Source: Candidatus Bathyarchaeum sp.
GTDB taxonomy: Archaea; Thermoproteota; Bathyarchaeia; Bathyarchaeales; Bathyarchaeaceae
NCBI GenBank assembly: GCA_004376385.1
Contig: SOJY01000217.1
Coordinates: 1-14,612 of the forward strand
Direction of reading: 5' to 3'
Length of the DNA stretch: 14,612 nucleotides
Shown here: positions 1-7,187 of the stretch, in pieces
Layout of the letters: each line of letters starts with the position of its first letter
Position numbering within the stretch: position 1 is the stretch's first letter
Translations under genes and position numbers: made by a program
Notes under the pieces: generated by a model
Seen by the model: the letters and a program-made list of their open reading frames with translations, nothing else
Database searches by the model: none
What the model was told of the DNA's origin: nothing

Positions 1-728
1 CCAAAGAATCCGGTACTTTTTTCATAATTCACTGCCTTCGATTCGATAGTCCTGACAAAATCCCGAGCAGATTCATCCGTGAAATCGTCAATAACGAACT
101 GGTCAGGTGTCTTATCTAAGGCATCTGCAAATTCCAAAACTTCAGCCATGACGCCGCCGTTACTTAGCAATGGATCAGGATGCCCGTACTTATAGTCGAT
201 GCCATCCATTGCCAATTGATACAAATCTTGGAAGCCAGTTACATTATTTTCTTCAAAGAAGGACGCCCATCCAGCTATTACTAGTGGGGACAAAACAAGA
301 GGAGTCGAGTCTGTAGCTATTTCTTGCGCGCCACCCGCGCGTAACCATTCATCGTTCAGATATGGTATCCAGAGACTTGACGCTGGACTCCAAGCTGTTG
401 GTTGCGCACCCCAAAGGATCTGATTTACAGTATCATGACTTCCCCTCACGTCAAGTTCCACGTTGACTGTAATATTGAATCGTTCAAAAAACCACTGTTC
501 AAATCTAGGAGTAACCTCTTCGATCCACGCTTGTTTCTCACTTGTACACATGAAATCGAACGTGATGCTGGATGGCAACCCTTCTTGTCCAGCACCTCCA
601 CCTCCTCCTGTTGAGGTGATTGCAGAGACTGCCAAGAAGATCATGAAGCCAAGCAGAATTCCGATGAGCAGCATGATGTAGCCTTGTTTTGGAAACAGTC
701 TCAGGCGGCGTTTGTTTCTCCGAGCCAT
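1..728 (-). CDS. Membrane-anchored extracellular solute-binding protein, N-terminal part (possible SBP-VWA fusion)
   Basis: This reading frame is open from an ATG at 726-728 to the left edge, so only the first 242 codons are visible and the C-terminus is missing. It starts with a basic segment (MARRNKRRLR), then one hydrophobic helix at about residues 18-37, then a glycine-rich linker (TSTGGGGGAG) leading to an outside domain. No lipobox cysteine is seen, so the helix is probably an uncleaved anchor or an ordinary signal peptide. The domain begins with a strand and 'EKQAWIEEVTPRFEQWF', followed by 'PTAWSPASSLWIPYLND'. That pattern is what I know from extracellular solute-binding domains, including those fused to a C-terminal von Willebrand A domain. 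The VWA part is inference because it lies outside the window. An in-frame TAA lies eight codons upstream of the ATG, so the start is well bounded. Substrate unknown. Confidence 0.72.
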   Translation of the reverse strand, partial: MARRNKRRLRLFPKQGYIMLLIGILLGFMIFLAVSAITSTGGGGGAGQEGLPSSITFDFMCTSEKQAWIEEVTPRFEQWFFERFNITVNVELDVRGSHDTVNQILWGAQPTAWSPASSLWIPYLNDEWLRAGGAQEIATDSTPLVLSPLVIAGWASFFEENNVTGFQDLYQLAMDGIDYKYGHPDPLLSNGGVMAEVLEFADALDKTPDQFVIDDFTDESARDFVRTIESKAVNYEKSTGFF

Positions 729-763
729 CCTTTTTCCAGCCTCGATTTAGTATTCAAGAGGTC

Positions 764-772
764 AGTATAAAG
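764..772 (-). promoter_or_regulatory. Candidate TATA box for the solute-binding protein gene
   Basis: On the minus strand this reads CTTTATACT, close to the archaeal TATA consensus, with a purine-rich stretch (CGAAG) just upstream as a possible BRE. A transcription start about 25 bases downstream would fall near 743, giving a leader of about 15 bases before the ATG at 728; GAGG at about 740-743 is the only weak Shine-Dalgarno candidate. The call rests on pattern and position only. Confidence 0.45.
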
Positions 773-816
773 ACTTCGCTTTAGCAAGAAAAGCAAACTG
801 GACTAATGAGCGAATT

Positions 817-833
817 CTTAGTTTAACTTAGTT
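817..833. repeat. Tandem 7-base direct repeat CTTAGTT with 10-base period
   Basis: CTTAGTT occurs at 817-823 and again at 827-833, separated by TAA, so the copies lie one helical turn apart. They sit about 45-70 bases upstream of the TATA candidate for the solute-binding protein gene, where an activator could bind. The sequence is AT-rich and short, so chance is possible. The rest of the 729-871 gap shows only a weak GCTTT/AAAGC hairpin at 778-794 and no clear terminator. Confidence 0.3.
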
Positions 834-871
834 ACGTTGAGGCAAACATTTCCTTAACAACCGGAAAAGCG

Positions 872-2632
872 TTATCGGTGTGCAAAACGCACGTTTAGTT
901 TCTTGTTAACGCCATCAACGCGCACGAAACCAAAACGCTGGAACTGGACGATTTCGTTTGGATTCAACGACCTGCAAGCCTCTTCTGAGACTCCTTTAGC
1001 CACAGAAGCGTCAGGCATCGTAACTTCGCATGGAACACCGCTGTTACAAGGAATCCAGTGGATCAACGGAGCTCCAACTTTCTTAGCTTCTTCGTAGGAC
1101 TCGCCTAGAAAAGTGGCTTGAACCAAGCTTTTTTCAATTTTTTCCACTTTAAAATTAAAGAGGCCCATAAAGCGAATCGCCCGTTTGCCTTCTACAACTT
1201 CTAGATCATCTTTTGAAATCAGAAAAGCCGCTTCTCCATCCTCAGGCTTAACCTCAAAGAAACGAAAGCCAATTTCCGGGTGACCCGGATGCAGAGGAAT
1301 CTGAGCCGTAAAATCATGTGGAACATTATTGACTGTGATCTTTATGGGATTGTGCACAAAGAAGTAGCGTTTTGCTGTGGCGTCAATTTGTTTTCTATTA
1401 TGTGCATACAGATTTTTCCAGCTTAAAACAACATCTGCCGGCTTGGGACCAACGTCAATCATCAAACTGTGGATTGCCTCCGGAGTTATTCCTCGTTTTC
1501 TCAGGGCTGCAAGAGTGGCAAGTCGCGGGTCATCCCAGTGTTTGTATAATCCGCTATTCAAGCCCTTCACAATTTCTGATTTGCTAAGGGATGCTCCTGT
1601 TATCTTCAGTCTGCCGTAGTGGATTGTTTCAGGATATTTCCATCCGAAATGCTGATACATGTATTCCTGTCTATCCTGATTGGTGAGGTGCTCCTTTCCC
1701 CTTATGATGTGCGTTACCCCCATCAGATGATCATCAATGCCTGTAGAGAAATTGTAGAGAGGCCAAACACGGTATTTGCTGCCTACCCTAGGATGAGGAT
1801 ACTTTTCAGTATCAACGATTCTCAACGCAGGCCAGTCTCGAACAGCCGGATTAGGATGATCCACATCTGTCTTAATTCGCACCACAGCCTCTCCTTCACC
1901 ATACGTTCCATCCAACATGTGATTCCAACGAAGGAGATTTTCTTCTACAGCCAATTCTCGACATGGGCAGGATTGACTATTTTTCGCCTTTTCTTGGAAC
2001 ACTTCGCGTATGCATGTGCAGACGTAAGCGTTGCCGTTTTTGAGAATTTCTTCAGCGTGTTCGTAATAGATTTGGAGTCTGTCGCTTTGAATGAATTCTG
2101 CGTCCCACTTGCAGCCGAGCCATTTCAGGTCATCTCTGATTGCATTATAGAACTCCAGTTTTGGTTTCTTAGTTTTTGAGTCCGTGTCTTCGAAGCGTAG
2201 ATAAAAGAGGCCGTTATACATTTTGGCGTAATCATAACTAAGAATTATTGCCCTAGCCGAGCCTAAGTGGAGGACAAAGTCGGGGTTTGGAGAAAAACGG
2301 GTAACAACCCTCTCATATTTTTTAGCGTTTGGTAACGGTGGCAGCTGCTTTGTCTCTTCTGTTTTTTCTTTGGTTAAAGCCTCAGGCCACTTTTCTTCAA
2401 CGATCGCTTTTTGTTGTTCTAAATGAAGAGCGTTAATTTCTTGCACAATCTCTTTGACGATGGGTGCAACATCTTTTATTTTTTGTCTAAACTGAGGATA
2501 TTCACCCAGTAGTTTGCCGAAAACAGGTTTCTGCGAAGCTTTTCCGCCGTAACGAAGCGCGTTTAGGAGAACAAATTTTTTGATTACTTCTCTAGCTTCT
2601 TTTTCTTCTGTTGGATTCAAGGTGTTAGCCAC
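872..2632 (-). CDS. gltX: Glutamyl-tRNA synthetase, archaeal type
   Basis: This cytoplasmic class I synthetase charges tRNA with glutamate. At 586 residues it has the usual length for archaeal GluRS, with a helical N-terminal extension of about 100 residues before the catalytic domain. The HIGH-type motif is HLGS at residues 122-125, within 'RFSPNPDFVLHLGSARA'. A CxC...CxC pattern at Cys205, Cys207, Cys222 and Cys224 is the expected zinc site, and the KMSKS-type loop is SLSKS at 348-352. The C-terminal beta-barrel half is the archaeal/eukaryotic type rather than the bacterial one. Archaeal enzymes of this kind are often non-discriminating and also make Glu-tRNAGln for an amidotransferase; that is inference here. 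The start is GTG with no clear Shine-Dalgarno. It lies 11 bases after the GGPP synthase stop, so it is probably co-transcribed with the isoprenoid genes. Confidence 0.95.
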   Translation of the reverse strand: MANTLNPTEEKEAREVIKKFVLLNALRYGGKASQKPVFGKLLGEYPQFRQKIKDVAPIVKEIVQEINALHLEQQKAIVEEKWPEALTKEKTEETKQLPPLPNAKKYERVVTRFSPNPDFVLHLGSARAIILSYDYAKMYNGLFYLRFEDTDSKTKKPKLEFYNAIRDDLKWLGCKWDAEFIQSDRLQIYYEHAEEILKNGNAYVCTCIREVFQEKAKNSQSCPCRELAVEENLLRWNHMLDGTYGEGEAVVRIKTDVDHPNPAVRDWPALRIVDTEKYPHPRVGSKYRVWPLYNFSTGIDDHLMGVTHIIRGKEHLTNQDRQEYMYQHFGWKYPETIHYGRLKITGASLSKSEIVKGLNSGLYKHWDDPRLATLAALRKRGITPEAIHSLMIDVGPKPADVVLSWKNLYAHNRKQIDATAKRYFFVHNPIKITVNNVPHDFTAQIPLHPGHPEIGFRFFEVKPEDGEAAFLISKDDLEVVEGKRAIRFMGLFNFKVEKIEKSLVQATFLGESYEEAKKVGAPLIHWIPCNSGVPCEVTMPDASVAKGVSEEACRSLNPNEIVQFQRFGFVRVDGVNKKLNVRFAHR

Positions 2633-2643
2633 TTAACTTAGCT

Positions 2644-3645
2644 TTAATGTTGTCTAGCGAAAATGAGGTCTGAGAGGCTTATGAGGTCTTCTCTATCTTC
2701 GGAAGCAGGAAAACTAGCCAACGCCTCTTTGGCTCTTTCAATATATTTCTCTGCCACTTCTTTGGCGTAATCAATCGCCCCCAACGAATCAATCAATTCA
2801 ATCGTCTCTCGTATCCTTTCAGGAGACGCATCCTTGTTTCTCAGTGTCTCAAGAATGGTTTTCCTCTGACTCTTTGAAGCCTTTTCGAGGGCATAAACAA
2901 CTATCAAAGTACGTTTTCCTTCGCGAATGTCATTTCCAACAGGCTTTTTGAGAACTTTTTCGTCCGCAGTCAATGCTAGAACATCGTCGATCACCTGAAA
3001 TGCGATGCCCGAGTAGCGTCCAAACTCTCCTAGATGTTCAACCTGACTTTTGGTTGCGCCGCCTAAGATTCCGCCGCATCTTGCAGACGTTTCAAATAAT
3101 GCAGCGGTTTTGCCTATGATCATTTCAAGGTATTCCTCCTCGGAAACAGTCTCCTTGCTTTCAAACATCATGTCTCGGGTCTGTCCCTCACAGAGGGTTA
3201 TAGTTGCTTCGCTGATTTCCTTCAATACTTGTAGTATTCGCTTGGGCGTTACATGTTTGGTGTCTGTATATTTGGTGATTGTCTCGTAGACCTTAGCGAA
3301 GAGTAGGTCTCCCGCCACTATGGCGATGGGTACTCCCCATTGAGTATGAACCGTTGGAACTCCCCGCCTCTTCTCATCCTGATCCATTATGTCATCGTGA
3401 ATAAGAGTGAAAGTGTGAAGCAACTCCAAAGCTGCCGCCGTTGGAATCGCATCCTCTTCCCGTCCTTCCACAAGCTTGCAGCTCTTCAAAACAATAAAGG
3501 GTCTTAGCCGTTTTCCTCCCGCATCAATTATCTGTCGGGAGGCTCTGTAGAGCGGCTGGGGCTCACTCTCTATATCAACAACTTTCTCGATGAAACTGTT
3601 CACTTTCTCGGCTGATTCAGATATCTGAGATGACAGACGACTCAT
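2644..3645 (-). CDS. idsA: Geranylgeranyl diphosphate synthase (short-chain polyprenyl synthetase)
   Basis: It condenses DMAPP with IPP to build the C20 chain used for archaeal ether lipids. The 333-residue protein shows GGKRLRP at 43-49, the first aspartate-rich motif DDIMD at 84-88, and the second motif starting at Asp220-Asp221 within 'FQVIDDVLALTADEK', followed by KKPVGNDIREGK. The second motif has the archaeal form in which the last Asp is displaced (DDVLALTAD). The fifth residue before the first motif is Phe79, a bulky residue that in archaeal type I enzymes limits the product to C20; this supports GGPP rather than a longer chain. The ATG overlaps the stop of the isomerase gene (ATGA), and a strong GAGGAG lies at 3652-3657, six bases upstream. 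It is the last pathway step encoded in this operon. Product length is inferred, not shown. Confidence 0.95.
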   Translation of the reverse strand: MSRLSSQISESAEKVNSFIEKVVDIESEPQPLYRASRQIIDAGGKRLRPFIVLKSCKLVEGREEDAIPTAAALELLHTFTLIHDDIMDQDEKRRGVPTVHTQWGVPIAIVAGDLLFAKVYETITKYTDTKHVTPKRILQVLKEISEATITLCEGQTRDMMFESKETVSEEEYLEMIIGKTAALFETSARCGGILGGATKSQVEHLGEFGRYSGIAFQVIDDVLALTADEKVLKKPVGNDIREGKRTLIVVYALEKASKSQRKTILETLRNKDASPERIRETIELIDSLGAIDYAKEVAEKYIERAKEALASFPASEDREDLISLSDLIFARQH

Positions 3646-4751
3646 GCTTTTCTCCTCGCGTAAACTTCAGGTTGAAAACCTCGCAGTTTTAACCACTCAG
3701 CGGTCTTTCCAGTCAACACAACCGGAACTTTCTGCAACTTTTTAAGGGAATCTGCTCCTACAAGGAACATTGCATTTCTCACTTCCCCAACAAATAACTG
3801 AAGCGCCTTTTTAACCTCTTCCGAAGACTTTGTGGCTGGCTGCAGAAACGGGTAAGTGGCACTAGCCAAACTTGCGCCTAAAGCTAAAGCCTTCGTTGCA
3901 TCTATTCCGTTTCTTATTCCACCTGAAGCTATTACTGGAATATTGACTGACTGAACAGCCTCTACAATGCTTACTGCAGTGGGTATACCCCAGTCCCAGA
4001 AAGTTTCCCCCAGTCTTTGGCTAAAACCATCTTGCCGAGCTTTAGCCCTGTAATACTCCACAGCTGCCCAACTGGTTCCCCCAACTCCCGCAACATCAAT
4101 TCCTGCAACACCAGCTGTTTCAAGCATTTTTGCATCCTCTGCTGATATTCCTGCACCAGTCTCCTTCACTATGACTGGAACGTCTAGCTCTTCGGCAACC
4201 TCACCTATCTTGCGAAGTAACCCAGAATAGTTTGTGTCTCCTTCTGGTTGAACAGCCTCCTGTAATGCATTCAGGTGGATTGCCAAGGCGTTGGCTTGCA
4301 CAATCTCAACTGCCTTTTTTGCTTCTTTGATGCCGTATTTGCCGACGAGCTGTGGACCTCCAATGTTGGCTAAGATGAATGCTGTTGGCGCCTTCTCTCT
4401 TACCACACTGAAGGAGCGTTCAGCTTTTGGGTTGTCAATTGCTATTCTTTGGCTTCCGACGCCCATTCCAAGGTTTAGTTCTTCAACTGCTTCGGCTATG
4501 GCAGCGTTTATTTTTGTGGCTTCTGCGGTGCCTCCTGTCATGGCTCCTACAAAGATGGGAGCAGAAAACTTGTAGCCGAAAACGGTTGTTGAGAGGTCAA
4601 TTTTTTTTCTTTCTATTTCGGGCAGAGCTTTATGGACGAGTGAAACGTCTTCAAATCCAGTGGTTTTTCTTCTGGATTGAACATTTTCTTTGAGACAGAT
4701 TTCTATATGGTCAGCTTTCCTTTCTCCAATAATATCATCCAACTGTTTCAC
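3642..4751 (-). CDS. fni: Isopentenyl-diphosphate delta-isomerase, type 2 (FMN-dependent)
   Basis: It interconverts IPP and DMAPP using reduced FMN, supplying the allylic primer for GGPP synthase. The 369-residue TIM-barrel protein has the family's N-terminal 'RKADHIEICL', the flavin-loop segment FVGAMTGGT at 67-75, 'HLNALQEAVQPEGD' at 159-172 with the conserved Gln and Glu of the active site, 'VIVKETGAGIS', the glycine-rich 'DVAGVGGTSW', and the phosphate-binding SGGIRNG at 276-282. It is the type 2 enzyme and not the Nudix-like type 1, as is usual in archaea. The start is GTG and overlaps the stop of isopentenyl phosphate kinase (GTGA); its own stop overlaps the ATG of GGPP synthase. The three genes are therefore probably translationally coupled. 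Confidence 0.96.
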   Translation of the reverse strand: MKQLDDIIGERKADHIEICLKENVQSRRKTTGFEDVSLVHKALPEIERKKIDLSTTVFGYKFSAPIFVGAMTGGTAEATKINAAIAEAVEELNLGMGVGSQRIAIDNPKAERSFSVVREKAPTAFILANIGGPQLVGKYGIKEAKKAVEIVQANALAIHLNALQEAVQPEGDTNYSGLLRKIGEVAEELDVPVIVKETGAGISAEDAKMLETAGVAGIDVAGVGGTSWAAVEYYRAKARQDGFSQRLGETFWDWGIPTAVSIVEAVQSVNIPVIASGGIRNGIDATKALALGASLASATYPFLQPATKSSEEVKKALQLFVGEVRNAMFLVGADSLKKLQKVPVVLTGKTAEWLKLRGFQPEVYARRKA

Positions 4752-5557
4752 CCTTTCTCGATAATTGTCCCAATCACTTCTTCTCCTTTAAGTGCCTTGT
4801 AAACTCTTCCAGATTTTGTGGCGTTCACAATCACCGTTTCGATGTTATGTTCGATGGCAAATGTTACTTCACGCATCTTTCCAAGCATTCCCCCTGTCAC
4901 GTCAGTTGCCTTTGACCCTTCAATCTTGTGTTTCAGGCTTTTCAATTCTTCCAAAGTTACGTGATCAATTAGCTGTGCAGAAGAGTTTGTTTTGGGGTCA
5001 GCAGTGTATAACCCGTCAACATCTGCGCCCATTATGATTCGGCTTGCGCCAAGTTTTATTGCCAGTGAAGAGACAAGTTGGTCTCCAGACAATATGGTGA
5101 AGCCCTTCTTTGAGTCGAGGACGGCGTCTCCGTAGAGAACTGGGACAAAGCCCATCTTGAGCATTTTTTTTAATGGTTTTAGTTCCATGTTGTGTATTCG
5201 ATCAGCCTTCGTAACCACACAGGAGGACGGATGAACCTCTACTGCCGGAATATTACGGCTTATTAGAGCCTCCATAACCCAACTGTTCAGCAGGGTCATA
5301 GCTAGATGGGTCTCCGCAAACCCTAAAATCTGTGACGAATCAACAAATCCTCCAGCAATGCCATGTCGTTCCGCAACCGGATGACCAAAAGAGCCGCCGC
5401 CATGAACCAAAATAAGGGACGAAACTTTGGCTCGAGAAATTTCGGTTGCCAACCGTTCAATTGCCTCTAAGTTGGGAGTCAATGGCTTCTCCTTGTCTGT
5501 TATCACGGAACCGCCGAGCTTCAGAACAGTTGGCTTAACGCTCATCATTCTCACCAT
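4748..5557 (-). CDS. ipk: Isopentenyl phosphate kinase
   Basis: It phosphorylates isopentenyl phosphate to IPP with ATP, the step that rejoins the archaeal mevalonate route to normal isoprenoid chemistry. The protein belongs to the amino acid kinase fold: LKLGGSVITDK near the N-terminus binds phosphate, and HGGGSFGHP at 52-60 holds His59, the histidine that distinguishes this kinase from fosfomycin and aspartate kinases. 'ILSGDQLVSSLAIKLGASRIIMGADVDGLY' and 'VTGGMLGKM' complete the fold. Three starts are possible: ATG at 5555-5557 (269 residues), ATG at 5546-5548 and ATG at 5543-5545. A GGTGAG at 5550-5555 lies inside the longest form and would favour the inner ones, although with short spacing; I list the longest. 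It lies 52 bases after the dehydratase small subunit, the largest gap between mvk and idsA. Confidence 0.95.
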   Translation of the reverse strand: MVRMMSVKPTVLKLGGSVITDKEKPLTPNLEAIERLATEISRAKVSSLILVHGGGSFGHPVAERHGIAGGFVDSSQILGFAETHLAMTLLNSWVMEALISRNIPAVEVHPSSCVVTKADRIHNMELKPLKKMLKMGFVPVLYGDAVLDSKKGFTILSGDQLVSSLAIKLGASRIIMGADVDGLYTADPKTNSSAQLIDHVTLEELKSLKHKIEGSKATDVTGGMLGKMREVTFAIEHNIETVIVNATKSGRVYKALKGEEVIGTIIEKG

Positions 5558-5588
5558 TATTTTCGGTTTTTTACTATAGGTTAGTTGA

Positions 5589-5609
5589 TTAGCTATTTTT
5601 TTTAGCTAA
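5589..5609 (-). repeat. Small stem-loop between dehydratase small subunit and ipk
   Basis: TTAGCTA (5589-5595) and TAGCTAA (5603-5609) form a perfect 7-bp inverted repeat with a 7-base homopolymer loop (A on the minus strand). It starts directly after the TAG stop of the small-subunit gene. Just downstream the minus strand reads CCTATAGT, a poor TATA candidate that would place a start near the ipk ATG. The stem is AT-rich and weak; it might slow or process the transcript or be an operator for an internal promoter. Function unknown. Confidence 0.4.
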
Positions 5610-5996
5610 CTACTTCTTTATTGTGACAACACCGTTCTCTATTCGAACAGTGTCTCCAGTTTTTATTTGTGAGATATCAACCTCGTCAACGCAGGGTATC
5701 TCAGAGATTATTGCACCCACAGCAACTACAGTTTCGCACTCCCTGTTTATGATTCCCGCTGGAGCTACCCCGCCCTTCTTCAATCGATAAAGAGTATAGG
5801 ATCCAACTGTTGAGCCTTTACCTGTTGGGAAAACTAGGATTTTGCCTTTGATTCGCTTTCCCTGTAGCTCATGCCCTTTTTCTAGTATCTCGCTGGTTTC
5901 CGGGTCTACTCCACCATAGAACGAAATTGGTTGAGTGGTCGTTAATGCTTCTCCTTCTGCAATTCCCTTGGAGATTATTCTTCCTTTCAACTCCAT
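5610..5996 (-). CDS. Phosphomevalonate dehydratase small subunit (DUF126)
   Basis: This is the small, swivelling domain partner of an aconitase X-type enzyme; together with the large subunit it dehydrates (R)-mevalonate 5-phosphate to trans-anhydromevalonate 5-phosphate. The 128-residue protein starts MELKGRIISKGIAEGEAL and contains 'FPTGKGSTVGSYTLY' with Ser62 at the position of the conserved active-site serine, followed by 'PAGIINRECETVVAVGAI', all typical of DUF126. A longer frame exists with an upstream ATG at 6021-6023 (137 residues), but GGTGAG at 6003-6008 lies six bases before the ATG at 5994-5996, so I take the inner start. The first ten bases then overlap the end of the large-subunit gene, which suggests coupled, stoichiometric translation. 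Function follows from family knowledge and gene context. Confidence 0.92.
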   Translation of the reverse strand: MELKGRIISKGIAEGEALTTTQPISFYGGVDPETSEILEKGHELQGKRIKGKILVFPTGKGSTVGSYTLYRLKKGGVAPAGIINRECETVVAVGAIISEIPCVDEVDISQIKTGDTVRIENGVVTIKK

Positions 5997-7183
5997 TTTC
6001 CACTCACCCCTGCGTTTATGCACTCTTCTAGACTTCCCATTTTGGTCAACATATTGTTATGTCGTGAGTAGTAGCATCCTTTCGCGGAGGTTGTAGCAAC
6101 AGTTCTAAATCTTCCCTTCAAAGGAGCCACTGCCATACAGGTGTCGCAGGCAAACTTTCCTCCAGCCTCCTCGATTATTCTGGTGTAGCCTCTTTTGTCA
6201 GCGAGTTGTTTCATGGGTCTTGAGGTTGCAACCCAGAATTCCGTGTTTGGGGATATTTTCCTGTTTTTCAGCAGGTTTGCTATTTCTGCGATTTCTTTAA
6301 TAGACGCGTGGGGGCAGCCGATACACACGAAATCGATGTCTTCTGTATCGTCGTTGATTGCTTCATACGCTTCCCGAATATCACTATCATCGATAACAAT
6401 CTTTTCTTTTGGAGGCTGATGTTTCTCGGATTCCGGAGTAATTCCCTTCATATGAAACAGCGGCTTTGAACCAAAAGTCACCACAGAAGCACAGAACGAC
6501 TTCAACTCATCCAAGCTCACATCATTTATGCCCGTGATGTAAGGAATCTTGTTTTGCACCTGCTTTCCCACACAGTAACCAAGAGCGCCCCAATCCGAAA
6601 ATGTAGTCAATTTCGCCGTTACTTCTACGTGAGTGTCTGGCGCTCTGTTCGTATCCAAATGAAGACCATAACAGGGCGTTTTACCAACAAACGCTGCTGC
6701 AAGAGCCGATGGACCGCCTTCCCTGTTTGTTTTCGCTCCGATAACTGAGTTGGCGAAAGTAACTGCCGAAGATTCAGACCAAGCAATGTGCTCTCCATAT
6801 ATTGGCAAGTTACCAATCAGATATGGCGTGCAGGTGCAGGAGATGATTATTCCCATTTTTCTGAAAGCGTCAATAACCAAGTTTTGTTTTCTTGCAAACT
6901 CCTCGTCAATACCAAGCTTTCGCCAATTTTCCAGGTCCATCCCTGCAGGATTCAACGTTGTGAGCACTTTGACTTTTCCGTCTTTTGCAAGCTCATTTAG
7001 ATACTCTAGCCCTGCATCTCCGAGATTATGGTATGATACGCCCGCAACTTGGACCGAACCGATTTTTACGAGTTTTTCGGCGCCGTAAATGTTTCCGAGG
7101 GCAACCAGTATCTCCATAGACTTTTTTACTGCGTAGCCTTCTTCGCCATCAAGCATTCTCTCTTCATTTTTTGTTAAGTACAT
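5987..7183 (-). CDS. Phosphomevalonate dehydratase large subunit (aconitase X type, iron-sulfur)
   Basis: It is the catalytic [4Fe-4S] subunit of the dehydratase that acts on mevalonate 5-phosphate. The 398-residue protein has the aconitase X hallmarks in order: 'VLTTLNPAGMDLENW', 'SCTCTPYLIGNLP' (Cys116, Cys118), 'GEHIAWSESSAVTFANSVIGAKTNREGGPSAL', 'CIGCPHASIKE' (Cys287, Cys290) and 'CDTCMAVAPLKGR' (Cys346, Cys349). Three of these cysteines should hold the cluster, one from each pair by my reading. Aconitase X members also include hydroxyproline-pathway dehydratases, but here the neighbours are mevalonate kinase, a UbiD-type decarboxylase and isopentenyl phosphate kinase, which fixes the role as phosphomevalonate dehydratase with good confidence. 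Its ATG is four bases after the decarboxylase stop, with only a weak Shine-Dalgarno. Confidence 0.93.
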   Translation of the reverse strand: MYLTKNEERMLDGEEGYAVKKSMEILVALGNIYGAEKLVKIGSVQVAGVSYHNLGDAGLEYLNELAKDGKVKVLTTLNPAGMDLENWRKLGIDEEFARKQNLVIDAFRKMGIIISCTCTPYLIGNLPIYGEHIAWSESSAVTFANSVIGAKTNREGGPSALAAAFVGKTPCYGLHLDTNRAPDTHVEVTAKLTTFSDWGALGYCVGKQVQNKIPYITGINDVSLDELKSFCASVVTFGSKPLFHMKGITPESEKHQPPKEKIVIDDSDIREAYEAINDDTEDIDFVCIGCPHASIKEIAEIANLLKNRKISPNTEFWVATSRPMKQLADKRGYTRIIEEAGGKFACDTCMAVAPLKGRFRTVATTSAKGCYYSRHNNMLTKMGSLEECINAGVSGKWS

Positions 7184-7187
7184 AAGA

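Noticed and set aside
402..681. Two short plus-strand ORFs near the left edge
   Set aside because: They lie opposite the N-terminal part of the solute-binding protein, which has an anchor helix, recognizable domain start and an upstream promoter.
778..794. Possible terminator hairpin GCTTT/AAAGC
   Set aside because: The stem is only five pairs, lies about 80 bases after the gltX stop and is not followed by a T run on the transcribed strand.
1619..2179. Plus-strand ORF of 186 codons
   Set aside because: It lies wholly opposite the catalytic domain of gltX, whose minus-strand protein has clear motifs. No family pattern or ribosome site was seen; it is an antisense shadow.
5579..5584. GGTTAG shared between the ipk and mvk upstream regions as a common operator
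   Set aside because: A six-base word is expected several times by chance in a window this size, and the surrounding bases do not match.
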